Position numbers and translations under genes: made by a program. Source: Roseiconus nitratireducens (GTDB taxonomy: Bacteria; Planctomycetota; Planctomycetia; Pirellulales; Pirellulaceae). Taken from it: DNA of 37,980 bases. Under the pieces are notes generated by a model. That model was not told the origin of the DNA. It ran no database searches and worked only from the letters and a program-made list of their open reading frames with translations. Position 1 is the stretch's first letter, and each line of letters opens with the position of its first letter. Shown here one piece after another: positions 1 through 7,075 of this stretch. The stretch spans positions 1-37,980 of the forward strand of contig NZ_VWOX01000029.1 of NCBI RefSeq assembly GCF_008629675.1. Reading direction: 5' to 3'.

Positions 1-1185
1 AAGGAATTGTTCTTTAACCTTGTGGAATCAACTCTCAACGTACTGACGGAAGAAGATCTCAAAGAGATTGAGGTAAATGACTTAGTGCCCTTCAATTTCA
101 ATTCTGCTGAAGGCTGGGTCGGAAGTCTTCACGCATGGGCATTTCGATACCAAATGCCGTTGCTGCGTTGCACAATGACGACGTGGGGGCGGGAGAATGG
201 AGACCGCAGGGAGTTTTTTGAGACCGTGAACCTGTGGCGACAATTGGACAGAGGAACACGATATCCCGCTCATCCGATTCGCTGGACCTTGATCGATGAT
301 GTGTTCACTTCATCCGTATCAGCGATTCGAGCGTTGCTTCGACCCGATCTTGTACTAACAGAAAATGAGCCATGGCCGTTGGCCGACATGCCGGTTCGAC
401 ATGCCGGTTTTGCATCATCGCCCGATACTTCTCAGCAGGAAGATGACCACAATTCAGCAACGAAGGGTGTTGACTCTGAAGACTTGCGGTTCGAACAAGC
501 TGCCAATGCGGTTGACGGCGATGCTTCCGAAGTTTCAGAAGAATCAGAACAAAGCTCGACCAAGGCTCACGAGCTTATCGAGACGCATGACAACAAATGG
601 CATGTGCGATTTTCTGGGTCGGATGTAGTCGAAGTTATCGGTCAACAGGCGGGACTACATAGAATTGCCTATCTGATTGAACACTCGCCCAATAGCGTTG
701 ACCCTGTGACTCTTCATCGGATTAGTGGCCAAGTTGTGAAAAGAGGAGGTCGCCCTAGGAAAGCGTCTGAAATAGAGCCCGATATCGAACTTCGCATGGA
801 CTTGCCCGGGGGCGGCAAACGAAAGAAAGCCTATGACCCCGAAGGTAAGGCAGATTTGCTCCGTCGCTTGGAGGAGTGTCAGTCAGACATGGAGAATGCT
901 ATAGAACTTGGAAGCGCAGGTCGTGCAGAGCAATTAAGCGATGAAATTGTCGAAATAGAAGAAGCACTTAATGCATATTTTCGTAATAGCACATTCAAAA
1001 ACGCCAAGGACAACATCAAAAAGTCGATCGATAATGCAATTAATGAACTGAAGACAAAGCGACCCGACATGGACCAAGAATTGTCATTACTGCGTGAGCA
1101 ACTCGACCTATCCGCCAAGCAGCCGAGCTTTATCCGAAGGAAAGGACGCTCGAAATGGGTAGTAAAGAGGTTCGGTATGAGATAG
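1..1185 (+). CDS. Partial winged-helix-like/coiled-coil protein, 5' end missing
   Basis: The reading frame is open to the left edge, so the start lies outside the window; the first usable internal start is a TTG at base 7. The visible 390 or so residues have an N-terminal part of unknown fold, a low-complexity acidic Ser/Glu middle (roughly residues 135 to 195), then a segment around residues 200 to 260 with IGQQAGLHRIAYLI. That segment resembles the short winged-helix domain seen in some bacterial regulators (pattern KGLRYLAYLL). It is followed by a charged helical stretch rich in Arg and Glu, as in those same regulators. The C-terminus is basic. A transcriptional or signalling regulator is possible but not shown. 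The gene converges on the minus-strand genes that follow. Confidence 0.6.
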   Translation, partial: KELFFNLVESTLNVLTEEDLKEIEVNDLVPFNFNSAEGWVGSLHAWAFRYQMPLLRCTMTTWGRENGDRREFFETVNLWRQLDRGTRYPAHPIRWTLIDDVFTSSVSAIRALLRPDLVLTENEPWPLADMPVRHAGFASSPDTSQQEDDHNSATKGVDSEDLRFEQAANAVDGDASEVSEESEQSSTKAHELIETHDNKWHVRFSGSDVVEVIGQQAGLHRIAYLIEHSPNSVDPVTLHRISGQVVKRGGRPRKASEIEPDIELRMDLPGGGKRKKAYDPEGKADLLRRLEECQSDMENAIELGSAGRAEQLSDEIVEIEEALNAYFRNSTFKNAKDNIKKSIDNAINELKTKRPDMDQELSLLREQLDLSAKQPSFIRRKGRSKWVVKRFGMR

Positions 1186-1287
1186 TTCTGTCCCTAAGTA
1201 AACGCTCGCATTGTTTCCGTCGCTGTCACCCTCACCAATCTTCTCTCATCTTTCAGGTGTGAACTCAGGTGGACAGGTATCCCCATT

Positions 1288-1746
1288 TTAATCGAAGTAA
1301 GCGGTTGAATCGCCGTCACTTCCATAGCCGCAGTGCCAACAAATATCGATGCGGTGCTCGACCCTAGCGCCACAAACAGGGCACTGGAAGAGCCAATCAG
1401 CCGGTGGGACAAACGTCGTCTTTGGCTCCTGCCTGCCTGTCACTCGGGTCACACGAGAGTCTGGATTGAACGGCCACGGCAAACTGGCAAAGTATGGGTC
1501 TCCACCGTTTCGAAGGAATCGGTGGTACTCGGGATCATTGCCGTGAAGGATCGCCATGCCGATTCGAACGAAGACCCATCCGAATCCGCCGTACAAAAGG
1601 ATGGTTCCAACGGAGAGCGCCAAAACGAACCACGGCGACCACTGTTTGTTGTTGATCGGCGTGTTGAACGCCCAGCCAATGATCGTCCAAATGATGTAAA
1701 AGACGATCATCGCACGGAGGATAATTACAAATCTGGAAGTTCTCAA
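1288..1746 (-). CDS. Small membrane protein with C-terminal zinc ribbon
   Basis: This 152-residue protein has two hydrophobic segments near the N-terminus (around IVFYIIWTIIGWAF and FVLALSVGTILLYGGF). They are followed by a soluble tail ending in a zinc ribbon of the form CPVC...CWHC. The chosen start is a TTG at 1746, because an AAGGAG lies 11 nt upstream of it; an in-frame ATG at 1809 would overlap the preceding gene by 34 nt and lacks a clear ribosome binding site. It is the last gene of the minus-strand group running from 2690. The function is unknown; a membrane-anchored zinc-ribbon sensor or scaffold would fit, as inference only. Confidence 0.6.
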   Translation of the reverse strand: MRTSRFVIILRAMIVFYIIWTIIGWAFNTPINNKQWSPWFVLALSVGTILLYGGFGWVFVRIGMAILHGNDPEYHRFLRNGGDPYFASLPWPFNPDSRVTRVTGRQEPKTTFVPPADWLFQCPVCGARVEHRIDICWHCGYGSDGDSTAYFD

Positions 1747-1775
1747 AGCTGAAGTGACTCCTTGGAAAATGGAAA

Positions 1776-2210
1776 TTAAAGATCGTCGATGTCGAGGTCG
1801 TAGCCCCACGATGAGTACGGATCATCTGGATCTTCATCGAGACCGTCAGAAAGATCTTTGATCAGGTGCCAATGGATCTCTGGCTCGACGTAACTATCCG
1901 CTGAAGGGCCGTTTCCGAACTCCTCCCGATCAACAAACAGCTTCGCCGCAGCTTGGAGGTATTCACCGATCTCCTTGCGTGTCACATTCCCAGTGGCTTC
2001 AATTGTCACCGGAACGATATAGGACTTTTTCTGGAACGGTTCGTACTGCGCATCGATGATCTCTTGGATCTCTTTCATCGCTTCCCACAGAGAGGGATAC
2101 TTCTTGGCTGAAGCAATGTCACTGACGAATCGCCAGCCGTCCCAGTAAGTCCTGTCGTTGAGTTTTGAGATAACGAAGCCGTCGCCAACTTCGATTGGTT
2201 GCAGAAACAC
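1776..2210 (-). CDS. Conserved unknown protein, tandem paralogue A
   Basis: This 144-residue acidic protein starts at GTG 2210, with GGAG six nt upstream. It is clearly related to its upstream neighbour. Both carry a WDG segment near residue 24, a VPV/GNVT.KEI.EYL block near the middle, the signature EEFGNGP..SYV.P.IHW, and a very acidic C-terminus. I do not recognise the family. The 45-nt gap from the neighbour's stop has no copy of the array motif, so the two paralogues are probably co-transcribed. The shared part looks like one compact alpha/beta domain; no catalytic motif is evident. Confidence 0.65.
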   Translation of the reverse strand: MFLQPIEVGDGFVISKLNDRTYWDGWRFVSDIASAKKYPSLWEAMKEIQEIIDAQYEPFQKKSYIVPVTIEATGNVTRKEIGEYLQAAAKLFVDREEFGNGPSADSYVEPEIHWHLIKDLSDGLDEDPDDPYSSWGYDLDIDDL

Positions 2211-2255
2211 AGATGCTCCTTTGGAAGAATGGGAATTGGCTGGGCTTGTGAGTGA

Positions 2256-2690
2256 TCAAGAATCGTCTTGATCCAGCCCCCAATTGACAGGGTTTTCCGA
2301 GTCTTTGTTCACTGGGCCATCTGTGGCTTTGAGATATCCCCAATGAATGATTGGGGCGACGTAAGAGTCTTTGGGGCCGTTTCCGAATTCCTCAGTGCGA
2401 ATGCTCAAGACCGAGGCTCGAAAGAGGTATTCAGCAATCTCTTTCTCTGTCACGTTTCCTTGGACGGAGATCTCCACCGGCACTACATAATGACGCTGTG
2501 GAAGATCCTTGTAGTGCTCTTTCAGAATGTCTTGAATGGCGAAGCAGGCGTCTGACGGGGTGTGAAACTTCCGTGCGGAATCGAATTCATCGGTGAACGA
2601 TTCACCGTCCCAAAGTTTGCGATCATCGATTCGCAGGATAAGAAATCGCCGAAACGGGTCTTTGCCGAACGCTTGTGCTCGTAAGAGCAT
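2256..2690 (-). CDS. Conserved unknown protein, tandem paralogue B
   Basis: This 144-residue protein starts at ATG 2690 after a strong AAAGGAG. It aligns over its whole length with the downstream gene at 1776 to 2210, sharing RKLWDGESF-like, YVVPVEI, GNVTEKEI and EEFGNGPKDSYVAPIIHW segments. Together they form a tandem duplication that has diverged well. The gene lies 41 nt downstream of an exact copy of the 13-nt array motif (2732 to 2744), with a terminator-like hairpin further upstream (3089 to 3117), so it likely starts its own transcription unit. No function can be assigned from the sequence. Confidence 0.65.
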   Translation of the reverse strand: MLLRAQAFGKDPFRRFLILRIDDRKLWDGESFTDEFDSARKFHTPSDACFAIQDILKEHYKDLPQRHYVVPVEISVQGNVTEKEIAEYLFRASVLSIRTEEFGNGPKDSYVAPIIHWGYLKATDGPVNKDSENPVNWGLDQDDS

Positions 2691-2731
2691 GGCTGTCTCC
2701 TTTTTCGAGGTTGAATCGGTGCGAGACAGAA

Positions 2732-2744
2732 CAAGCGGGTGTCA
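2732..2744 (-). promoter_or_regulatory. Array motif copy 1 (TGACACCCGCTTG)
   Basis: Exact copy of the 13-nt motif, 41 nt before the start of the 2690 gene. It lies between the terminator-like hairpin at 3089 to 3117 and that gene, with no convincing gene directly upstream. This is evidence that the motif is a 5' signal of the downstream gene rather than a 3' signal of the upstream one. Confidence 0.6.
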
Positions 2745-2822
2745 GTTAATCGAGTGATTGCTTGCGACCCTATGCTCGACATAAATTAGGGGCGGCGGAT
2801 TTTTGGCGATGGCAGTTGCCAT
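2742..2822 (-). CDS. Possible 26-residue ORF ending in the array motif
   Basis: An ATG at 2822 opens a 26-codon frame (starting MATAIAKNPPP) whose TGA stop is the TGA of motif copy 1, as happens in five real genes of the array. There is no good ribosome binding site and no recognisable sequence. It may be a tiny gene, a decayed remnant or chance. It is listed because the stop position fits the array pattern. Confidence 0.2.
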   Translation of the reverse strand: MATAIAKNPPPLIYVEHRVASNHSIN

Positions 2823-3088
2823 TCAGCTTTCAAGCTGATGGCGGATAGGCGGGGATTCAGAAAGTTGCGATTTTTGCAGCAACCTTGGCGGGGATCAAAA
2901 AGCGAGAGGTTTAACAAAAGCGACAACGCACTAAGCTCGGCAAGGGCAAGCTGGGGACTAGGCTTTCCAAGGTTCCATCAACAATTGTTTGATTGTTTTT
3001 TCTGCGACAACCTTTCGGTTGGCCGAAGAAAATCGACGCCACCATTCCATAGACGCCACCATTCCATAGAAATGGCGCTAAAACAAAC
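2823..3088. other. Intergenic stretch with a 17-bp tandem duplication
   Basis: I see no supportable gene here. The stretch contains a perfect head-to-tail duplication of a 17-bp unit at 3035 to 3051 and 3052 to 3068, and a small 6-bp stem at 2824 to 2837 (CAGCTT/AAGCTG). The duplication lies next to the terminator-like hairpin that follows the 3133 gene. It looks like replication slippage in non-coding DNA. Confidence 0.5.
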
Positions 3089-3117
3089 GGGACCATCGCA
3101 CGACTGGCGATGGTCCC
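3089..3117 (-). terminator. Rho-independent terminator of the 3133 gene
   Basis: A perfect 11-bp stem (GGGACCATCGC with its complement) closes a 7-nt loop. On the minus strand it is followed by a T-rich stretch, CGTTTGTTTT. It begins 16 nt after the stop of the 3133 to 3378 gene, so it should end that transcription unit. Confidence 0.75.
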
Positions 3118-3132
3118 GGTCCCATTGCGATT

Positions 3133-3378
3133 TCATTCCGGCTGCCATCCAAAATAGAAACGTGGTGCGTGGGTAAACATGAGACTGCCTCGCTCGCCCG
3201 TATCCAACTTGCGAACCACAATGAACGGTGCCATGAAACCCAGTGGCTCAAATTCGGCACGCATCTCATCGGTAGACCAGACTCTTCCATGAGTCTTTTC
3301 CAGTTCAGCTTTCGTCGCTTCAGTTTCATTCAGTTCAGCGACCAATTCTTTGCGGATTGCTTCGGTTGGATCGTTCAT
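3133..3378 (-). CDS. Small conserved mobile-element protein
   Basis: This 81-residue protein starts at ATG 3378 with GAGGAG just upstream. Its N-terminal half is a charged helix (about residues 4 to 30). The C-terminal half has the block LGFMAPFIVVRKLDTGERGSL and ends in MFTHAPRFYFGW. I recall similar 80-residue proteins on plasmids and genomic islands, always without a known function; that recollection was not checked. The gene lies 43 nt downstream of array motif copy 2 and is closed by the hairpin at 3089 to 3117, so it appears to be a single-gene transcription unit. Confidence 0.65.
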   Translation of the reverse strand: MNDPTEAIRKELVAELNETEATKAELEKTHGRVWSTDEMRAEFEPLGFMAPFIVVRKLDTGERGSLMFTHAPRFYFGWQPE

Positions 3379-3421
3379 GATTGCTCCTCGGTTGGAAGTG
3401 TTGGCTGTCAGTTACGCTTCA

Positions 3422-3434
3422 CAAGCGGGTGTCA
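3422..3434 (-). promoter_or_regulatory. Array motif copy 2
   Basis: Exact copy of TGACACCCGCTTG, 43 nt before the start of the 3378 gene. The upstream gene stops with its own TGA at 3443 to 3445, 8 nt before the motif and out of frame with it, so here the motif does not supply the stop. Confidence 0.6.
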
Positions 3435-3442
3435 GGTAAGAA

Positions 3443-3721
3443 TCAGTAATCTGATGGCCTGAGTAGCGTTGTTGCGGAGCGATCCCATTCGGTGATCACC
3501 CAGACTTTCGAGCCATCAAGAAGCTCGTAGGAACTCAGAAGACGTTCGCCATGCTCAAGTGCGAGGTTGTTCGCTTGGGCATCGTCGGGATCAACGATTC
3601 CCCAATCCCCTCGAACATGTCGATCCAACAGATCGCTTGGTGCTTGATTGTTCTTGTCAAGAAGTTCAAGGCATCCGGGCGTGGCAGTGACTCGGCCCAA
3701 TGGAAACAATGGCTTGCTCAT
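3443..3721 (-). CDS. Small conserved mobile-element protein (PLGRVTATPG family)
   Basis: This 92-residue protein has the pattern PLGRVTATPG near the N-terminus, a central HVRGDWGIVD, then ERLLSSYELLDG and a C-terminal WVITEWDRSATTLL. It belongs to a small family I recognise as widespread on plasmids and islands. It is sometimes labelled as a type I restriction subunit without support, and I would not use that name. The start is ATG 3721, with GGAG eight nt upstream; in-frame ATGs further up lack a matching site and are less likely. The leader from motif copy 3 is 63 nt, the longest in the array. Confidence 0.7.
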   Translation of the reverse strand: MSKPLFPLGRVTATPGCLELLDKNNQAPSDLLDRHVRGDWGIVDPDDAQANNLALEHGERLLSSYELLDGSKVWVITEWDRSATTLLRPSDY

Positions 3722-3784
3722 GATGATCTCCGTTGTGTGCCAAAGAAGAGCCATGGCGTTGAACATGGCCCTGTTGATGTCTCT

Positions 3785-3797
3785 CAAGCGGGTGTCA
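3785..3797 (-). promoter_or_regulatory. Array motif copy 3, overlaps a stop codon
   Basis: Exact copy of TGACACCCGCTTG. Its TGA is the stop codon of the 3795 to 4217 gene. It lies 63 nt before the chosen start of the 3721 gene. Confidence 0.6.
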
Positions 3798-4217
3798 GCC
3801 GTAGACGGCGACCACGGCGGATTTCACTCGTTGCCAGTCATCCTCATCGAACGATTCTTTCTCGACTTCGGGAAGCGGAGTGACGTAAGCAGACTGGATC
3901 GCATTGGGATCGTCGCTCGTGAAGCTGATTGCTGGAGCCCAACCGAATCCGCAACCGGGGGCACCAAGAGATCCCATCGTTTCGGTTGATTCAGCTTGCA
4001 ATCCGCAGTGTCCGACAAACTCGTCGAACTCTTCACGGCTCAGGATGGCGCACCATTTCCGATGCGATCCATTGGTCCAGCAACCTTCCAGATATCCGTA
4101 GTCGTACTGCTCGTCCTCTTCGGTCTGATCCCAGAGTTCATCGACTTGGGGAGGAGCGTAGAGATCAATGTCTTCGCCTTCGGGACAATCGACGCTGTAG
4201 ATGATGGAGAATTGCAT
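3795..4217 (-). CDS. Unknown acidic protein, 140 residues
   Basis: The protein starts at ATG 4217 (GAGGTG upstream) and ends at a TGA that belongs to array motif copy 3. It is acidic and aromatic-rich. Visible features are a Tyr/Asp/Glu-rich block around residues 30 to 45, a segment CWTNGSHRKWCAIL near residue 50, and a Gly/Cys-rich GAPGCGFGWAPAI near residue 90. I do not recognise the family. The neighbourhood of short, single-direction genes suggests an element accessory function. No membrane segment or catalytic motif can be seen. Confidence 0.6.
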   Translation of the reverse strand: MQFSIIYSVDCPEGEDIDLYAPPQVDELWDQTEEDEQYDYGYLEGCWTNGSHRKWCAILSREEFDEFVGHCGLQAESTETMGSLGAPGCGFGWAPAISFTSDDPNAIQSAYVTPLPEVEKESFDEDDWQRVKSAVVAVYG

Positions 4218-4273
4218 GTGGCACCTCGCTTGTGGATGTTGTGTGAGCCGGTCGTCTTGGCTCTGTTAATCCA

Positions 4274-4286
4274 CAAGCGGGTGTCA
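4274..4286 (-). promoter_or_regulatory. Array motif copy 4
   Basis: Exact copy of TGACACCCGCTTG, 56 nt before the ATG of the 4217 gene and 14 nt after the stop of the 4301 to 4732 gene. It is out of frame with that stop. Confidence 0.6.
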
Positions 4287-4300
4287 TCGGCGAGTAATGC

Positions 4301-4732
4301 TCAGACGATGATGGCTCGTGACTGGCGTTTTGCTCGTCGCCGTTCGTGATGCTCAATCACTTCAGCACGCCACTCGGCATTGCCACCGAATTCGTCGATG
4401 GGAACCATATTCAGATACTTGAGCGGGCAAGAGTAGTAGTACGGGTGCATCGATTCATCCATGTCTTTGTAACCCCATCCCGAATCACGCTGGTATTGAA
4501 GAAGATCGCATGTGATCCAGCGTTGTTTTGGTTCGATGTCTTCACCGTCTTTGATGAATCGACGCTCCCAAACGGCCCAAAGCACGCCGGAAAATCCACC
4601 GCCACGGTAGCAGTGGGCCAAGCATTCGGATCGAACGATTGTTTCGCCCGATGTTCGCTCCCATGATTCAGTTCGGTCGCCGATCAATTCTTTTCGGGTC
4701 AGGTCGCTTCGGAAAAGCCATCCCATTTTCAT
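4301..4732 (-). CDS. Conserved element protein of the MGWLF/TRKELI type
   Basis: This 143-residue protein starts at ATG 4732 after AAGGGAGA and begins MKMGWLFRSDLTRKELI. An N-terminus of this type (MGWLF followed by TRxELI) recurs in small proteins encoded on mobile elements, by my recollection. The body has ETIVRSECLAHCYRGG and LWAVWERRF segments. A Tyr-rich part with MHPYYYSCP follows, then a basic C-terminus (HHERRRAKRQSR). The function is unknown. The basic tail would suit nucleic acid contact, but that is only inference. The gene lies 33 nt after array motif copy 5. Confidence 0.65.
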   Translation of the reverse strand: MKMGWLFRSDLTRKELIGDRTESWERTSGETIVRSECLAHCYRGGGFSGVLWAVWERRFIKDGEDIEPKQRWITCDLLQYQRDSGWGYKDMDESMHPYYYSCPLKYLNMVPIDEFGGNAEWRAEVIEHHERRRAKRQSRAIIV

Positions 4733-4765
4733 TCTCCCTTTTGAGTCGAGTGATGTGACAACAAT

Positions 4766-4778
4766 CAAGCGGGTGTCA
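4766..4778 (-). promoter_or_regulatory. Array motif copy 5, overlaps a stop codon
   Basis: Exact copy of TGACACCCGCTTG. Its TGA is the stop codon of the 4776 to 5174 gene. It lies 33 nt before the start of the 4732 gene. Confidence 0.6.
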
Positions 4779-5174
4779 CTCGGCGTGTTCGAACTCGGTC
4801 GGGAGAACTCCATCAGTTGGCAAGCCTTCGCCGTGGTATCGACAAGGAAACGGAATTGCGGCTCCTTCTTGTCCGTAAATCATCAGATGATCCAAATCGA
4901 GGACTTGGCCGCTGGGACCGTAGTGGCGGCTGTCCTCGGGATAATCGCCAAGATATTCGTCTTCGACGACGATCAGATGGCCGTACTGTTCGTTATCAGC
5001 CAGTTCATCGATGGCATCCGACATGCTGTTGGCTTCGACGATCAAGAACAGCGGCGTGTAACTACCACCAATCTCAATCAGCCAAGTTTTTCCAAACCAA
5101 TCGCCGGGATTCAGGACCGGGATGTTGGTTAGTTCGTGGCCGTGCAGGTTGCCTGATGCTTTGATCTCGCTCAT
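4776..5174 (-). CDS. Unknown acidic protein, 132 residues
   Basis: The chosen start is ATG 5174 because GGAG lies seven nt upstream of it. An ATG 12 nt earlier (5186) has GGA directly abutting and is less likely. The protein is acidic, with a hydrophobic strand-rich centre (TPLFLIVEANSMSDAIDELAD, then HLIVVEDEYLGDY) and a Pro/Gly/Glu-rich end. The pattern of strands and a helix suggests a small alpha/beta domain. I do not recognise it. The stop codon is part of array motif copy 5. Confidence 0.6.
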   Translation of the reverse strand: MSEIKASGNLHGHELTNIPVLNPGDWFGKTWLIEIGGSYTPLFLIVEANSMSDAIDELADNEQYGHLIVVEDEYLGDYPEDSRHYGPSGQVLDLDHLMIYGQEGAAIPFPCRYHGEGLPTDGVLPTEFEHAE

Positions 5175-5214
5175 CGTTTGCTCCATTCCAAAAATTGTTT
5201 TTTGTGATGGATAA

Positions 5215-5227
5215 CAAGCGGGTGTCA
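5215..5227 (-). promoter_or_regulatory. Array motif copy 6, overlaps a stop codon
   Basis: Exact copy of TGACACCCGCTTG. Its TGA is the stop codon of the 5225 to 5533 gene. It lies 40 nt before the ATG at 5174. Confidence 0.6.
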
Positions 5228-5533
5228 GAGCGGGATCACGTCGTATTCGACCGACTCACCGTTGGCGATCTTGTCGATGGCAGAGAGTGCCGCCATCTCA
5301 CGTTCGGTGGTCATGCGGCACAAGCTGTTGAGTTTGCTTGTGAATGACAGAGAAACCGGATGATTGATCAGATCGTCGCCACAAACGCCAGAACGCTGAA
5401 GAGCAAGCAGGTGACGATGGAAGCAGCCAACAATTGCGACGAGATTAACGGCATCTTGGATTGCAGCAGCGTCTTTGGCTGCTGCTTGTTCAGCTTCGTT
5501 GGTGCCGTTTGCGATGGAAGTGATCTGGTGCAT
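5225..5533 (-). CDS. Unknown mostly helical protein, 102 residues
   Basis: The protein starts at ATG 5533 after CGGAG. The first 45 residues form an Ala-rich helix (EAEQAAAKDAAAIQDAVN, then LVAIVGCFHRHLLAL), followed by a Leu/Ser-rich middle and an acidic end. No domain is recognised. The stop codon is part of array motif copy 6. It lies 37 nt downstream of the imperfect motif copy at 5571, in the direction away from the integrase operon. Confidence 0.55.
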   Translation of the reverse strand: MHQITSIANGTNEAEQAAAKDAAAIQDAVNLVAIVGCFHRHLLALQRSGVCGDDLINHPVSLSFTSKLNSLCRMTTEREMAALSAIDKIANGESVEYDVIPL

Positions 5534-5570
5534 TTGGATCTCCGAAATCGTGAATAAGTGTTTCGAAGAT

Positions 5571-5583
5571 CAAGCGGGTGTTG
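5571..5583 (-). promoter_or_regulatory. Array motif copy 7, imperfect (CAACACCCGCTTG)
   Basis: Eleven of 13 positions match, including the whole ACACCCGCTTG core; the initial TG is CA. It lies 37 nt before the ATG at 5533 and keeps the pyrimidine-purine step six and seven nt after the motif. Because the TG is lost, it cannot provide a stop codon, and the upstream gene stops separately at 5589. Confidence 0.5.
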
Positions 5584-5588
5584 ATTCG

Positions 5589-6014
5589 TCAGACCATCTT
5601 CCCTGTCTGATCGCTGAACATCCATTTTCGATCATCGAAATCGAAGTTCCCTTCGTTGCGAAAGAGCATCACGCTCACGTCAGGCGGAATGTTCTTGAGC
5701 ATTTCGGGCTGGTCATCGATGTACACGTTGATTCCCCGCTCTTTGATAACTTCGGCCTTTGCATCGAAACTGCTCACCAGCACAACGTCGGTGAATTTGA
5801 TGCCATTCTTTTCAAGGTCAGCAATCGCTTTGGCTCGGTCACTGCGATAAGTGACGACGATTACTTCGCCCGGCCAAACGTGGGTAAGGACGCTGAAGAA
5901 TCTCGGTGACTCATCAACGCATCCGTCGAGGTCGATGCCGAGGGTCGGTTTTGGCTGTTCGAAGATGCTCAAGAGAATGTCCCTTGCTTCGTAAATTTGG
6001 TCTTTCAAGTTCAT
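5589..6014 (-). CDS. HAD-superfamily phosphatase-like protein
   Basis: This 141-residue protein has the HAD motif I, DLDGC, at residues 28 to 32 with the nucleophile and acid/base aspartates D28 and D30. A motif II-like VVTYRS follows (around residue 55), and a motif IV-like YIDDQPEML acidic pair near residue 100. HAD enzymes of this size act as small phosphatases or nucleotidases in the cytoplasm; the substrate cannot be told. The ATG at 6014 follows the integrase stop by three nt, so the two are co-transcribed. HAD phosphatases on mobile elements may act in nucleotide or nucleic-acid end repair; that link is inference. Confidence 0.75.
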   Translation of the reverse strand: MNLKDQIYEARDILLSIFEQPKPTLGIDLDGCVDESPRFFSVLTHVWPGEVIVVTYRSDRAKAIADLEKNGIKFTDVVLVSSFDAKAEVIKERGINVYIDDQPEMLKNIPPDVSVMLFRNEGNFDFDDRKWMFSDQTGKMV

Positions 6015-6017
6015 TGG

Positions 6018-6941
6018 CTATCCCAAAGGCAGGTAGCTGCCGCTCGAATCGGAGGGTCGAGCATGAAGATATCGGCCCGTGGTGGCAACGCAACTATGCC
6101 CCAACGTCGCCTGAACCAAGTGGATTGGAGCGCCTCGATCCAGACTGTGGGAAGCATGGGCGTGGCGAAACCAGTGACAGGAAACCTCTTTCGGAATGCC
6201 AGCACGTTTGGTCGCCTTTTTTACAACTCGCCATACGGCAGATTCGCAGAGATGCCCCTTTTTGCGGCTCCTGAAAACAGGAGCTTCCAGTGAGGCGTCA
6301 CCACGCAAGGTCATCAGCGTATCCCAAGCTGATCTCGGCATGAGTACGGATCTGGTTTTCTCGCCCTTAGCGAAAACGGTGATCTGACCCGTAGAATCCC
6401 GATCCTGCAAATGACGCCACTTCAGTGCGCATATTTCAGAAACCCTGAATCCACCAGCGTAAAACGTCAGCAGAATCGCTCGGTTTCGTGGGTTTGGCTC
6501 CAGCGAGATGATCCGCAATACCTCCGTCTCACTGATAATTCGCTCCGACAATTCATCTCTGAATCCCGGCAACTTCAATGCTCGGCCAACGTCGAATTGC
6601 AAATAACCAAGTCGATGACCGAACGCCAGCAAGCTCTTCACGGCGCTCATGGCTCGATTCGCAGACGATGGCTTCAATGACTGGCCGAGATGATCGGCGA
6701 ACGCCTGAAGGTCGATCAGCTTCACCGAACGAAATGGCTTTTTCACGAAATCTATGAAACGATCAATCTCCCTTCGATATCCCCGCTGAGTGTTTTTGGG
6801 ACGACCGTGCAGCCAGAGAGCAATCAATTGGTCGTCCGAGTCGGCCTGCTGGATCATCTGGCCCGCTGAATCAGGCGAATGCAAGATAACGTGACTTGTG
6901 TTGCTTAATTCCGAGCGCTTTTCGGATTTGTTTTCGCTCAT
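6018..6941 (-). CDS. Tyrosine recombinase (phage-type integrase)
   Basis: This 307-residue protein has an N-terminal SAM-like core-binding domain (about residues 45 to 125, with TQRGYRREIDRFIDF) and a C-terminal catalytic domain. The catalytic set is visible: Arg in GGFRVSE, Lys in AKGEKTR, His and Arg in HWFRHAH, His in LGHSC, and Tyr in TGRYLHA. It should cut and rejoin DNA at an attachment site, driving integration, excision or dimer resolution. I chose ATG 6941, preceded by GAGGAAAG and GAGAAAG; a TTG at 6980 would add 13 residues. It sits between an excisionase-like HTH gene and the HAD gene in one operon. Confidence 0.88.
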   Translation of the reverse strand: MSENKSEKRSELSNTSHVILHSPDSAGQMIQQADSDDQLIALWLHGRPKNTQRGYRREIDRFIDFVKKPFRSVKLIDLQAFADHLGQSLKPSSANRAMSAVKSLLAFGHRLGYLQFDVGRALKLPGFRDELSERIISETEVLRIISLEPNPRNRAILLTFYAGGFRVSEICALKWRHLQDRDSTGQITVFAKGEKTRSVLMPRSAWDTLMTLRGDASLEAPVFRSRKKGHLCESAVWRVVKKATKRAGIPKEVSCHWFRHAHASHSLDRGAPIHLVQATLGHSCVATTGRYLHARPSDSSGSYLPLG

Positions 6942-6973
6942 CTTTCTCGCTGCTTTCCTCGTAAAACCGAACA

Positions 6974-7048
6974 GTTTCAAACCAGACTTCCGCCGAACCT
7001 CTAACGGAAATCGACGGACATCGAACGGACTTCTTCGAGGTTTGAAAC
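6974..7048. repeat. Inverted repeat and short direct repeats upstream of the integrase
   Basis: A perfect 10-bp inverted repeat (GTTTCAAACC at 6974 to 6983, GGTTTGAAAC at 7039 to 7048) brackets three imperfect 10 to 11-bp direct repeats (TAACGGAAA, TCGACGGACA, TCGAACGGAC) at 7002 to 7030. The block fills the gap between the HTH gene and the integrase. It could be an operator for the HTH protein, or the arm sites of an attachment region. Nothing else in the gap looks coding. Confidence 0.5.
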
Positions 7049-7075
7049 AACCACCGATCAGTCACACAACACTTT

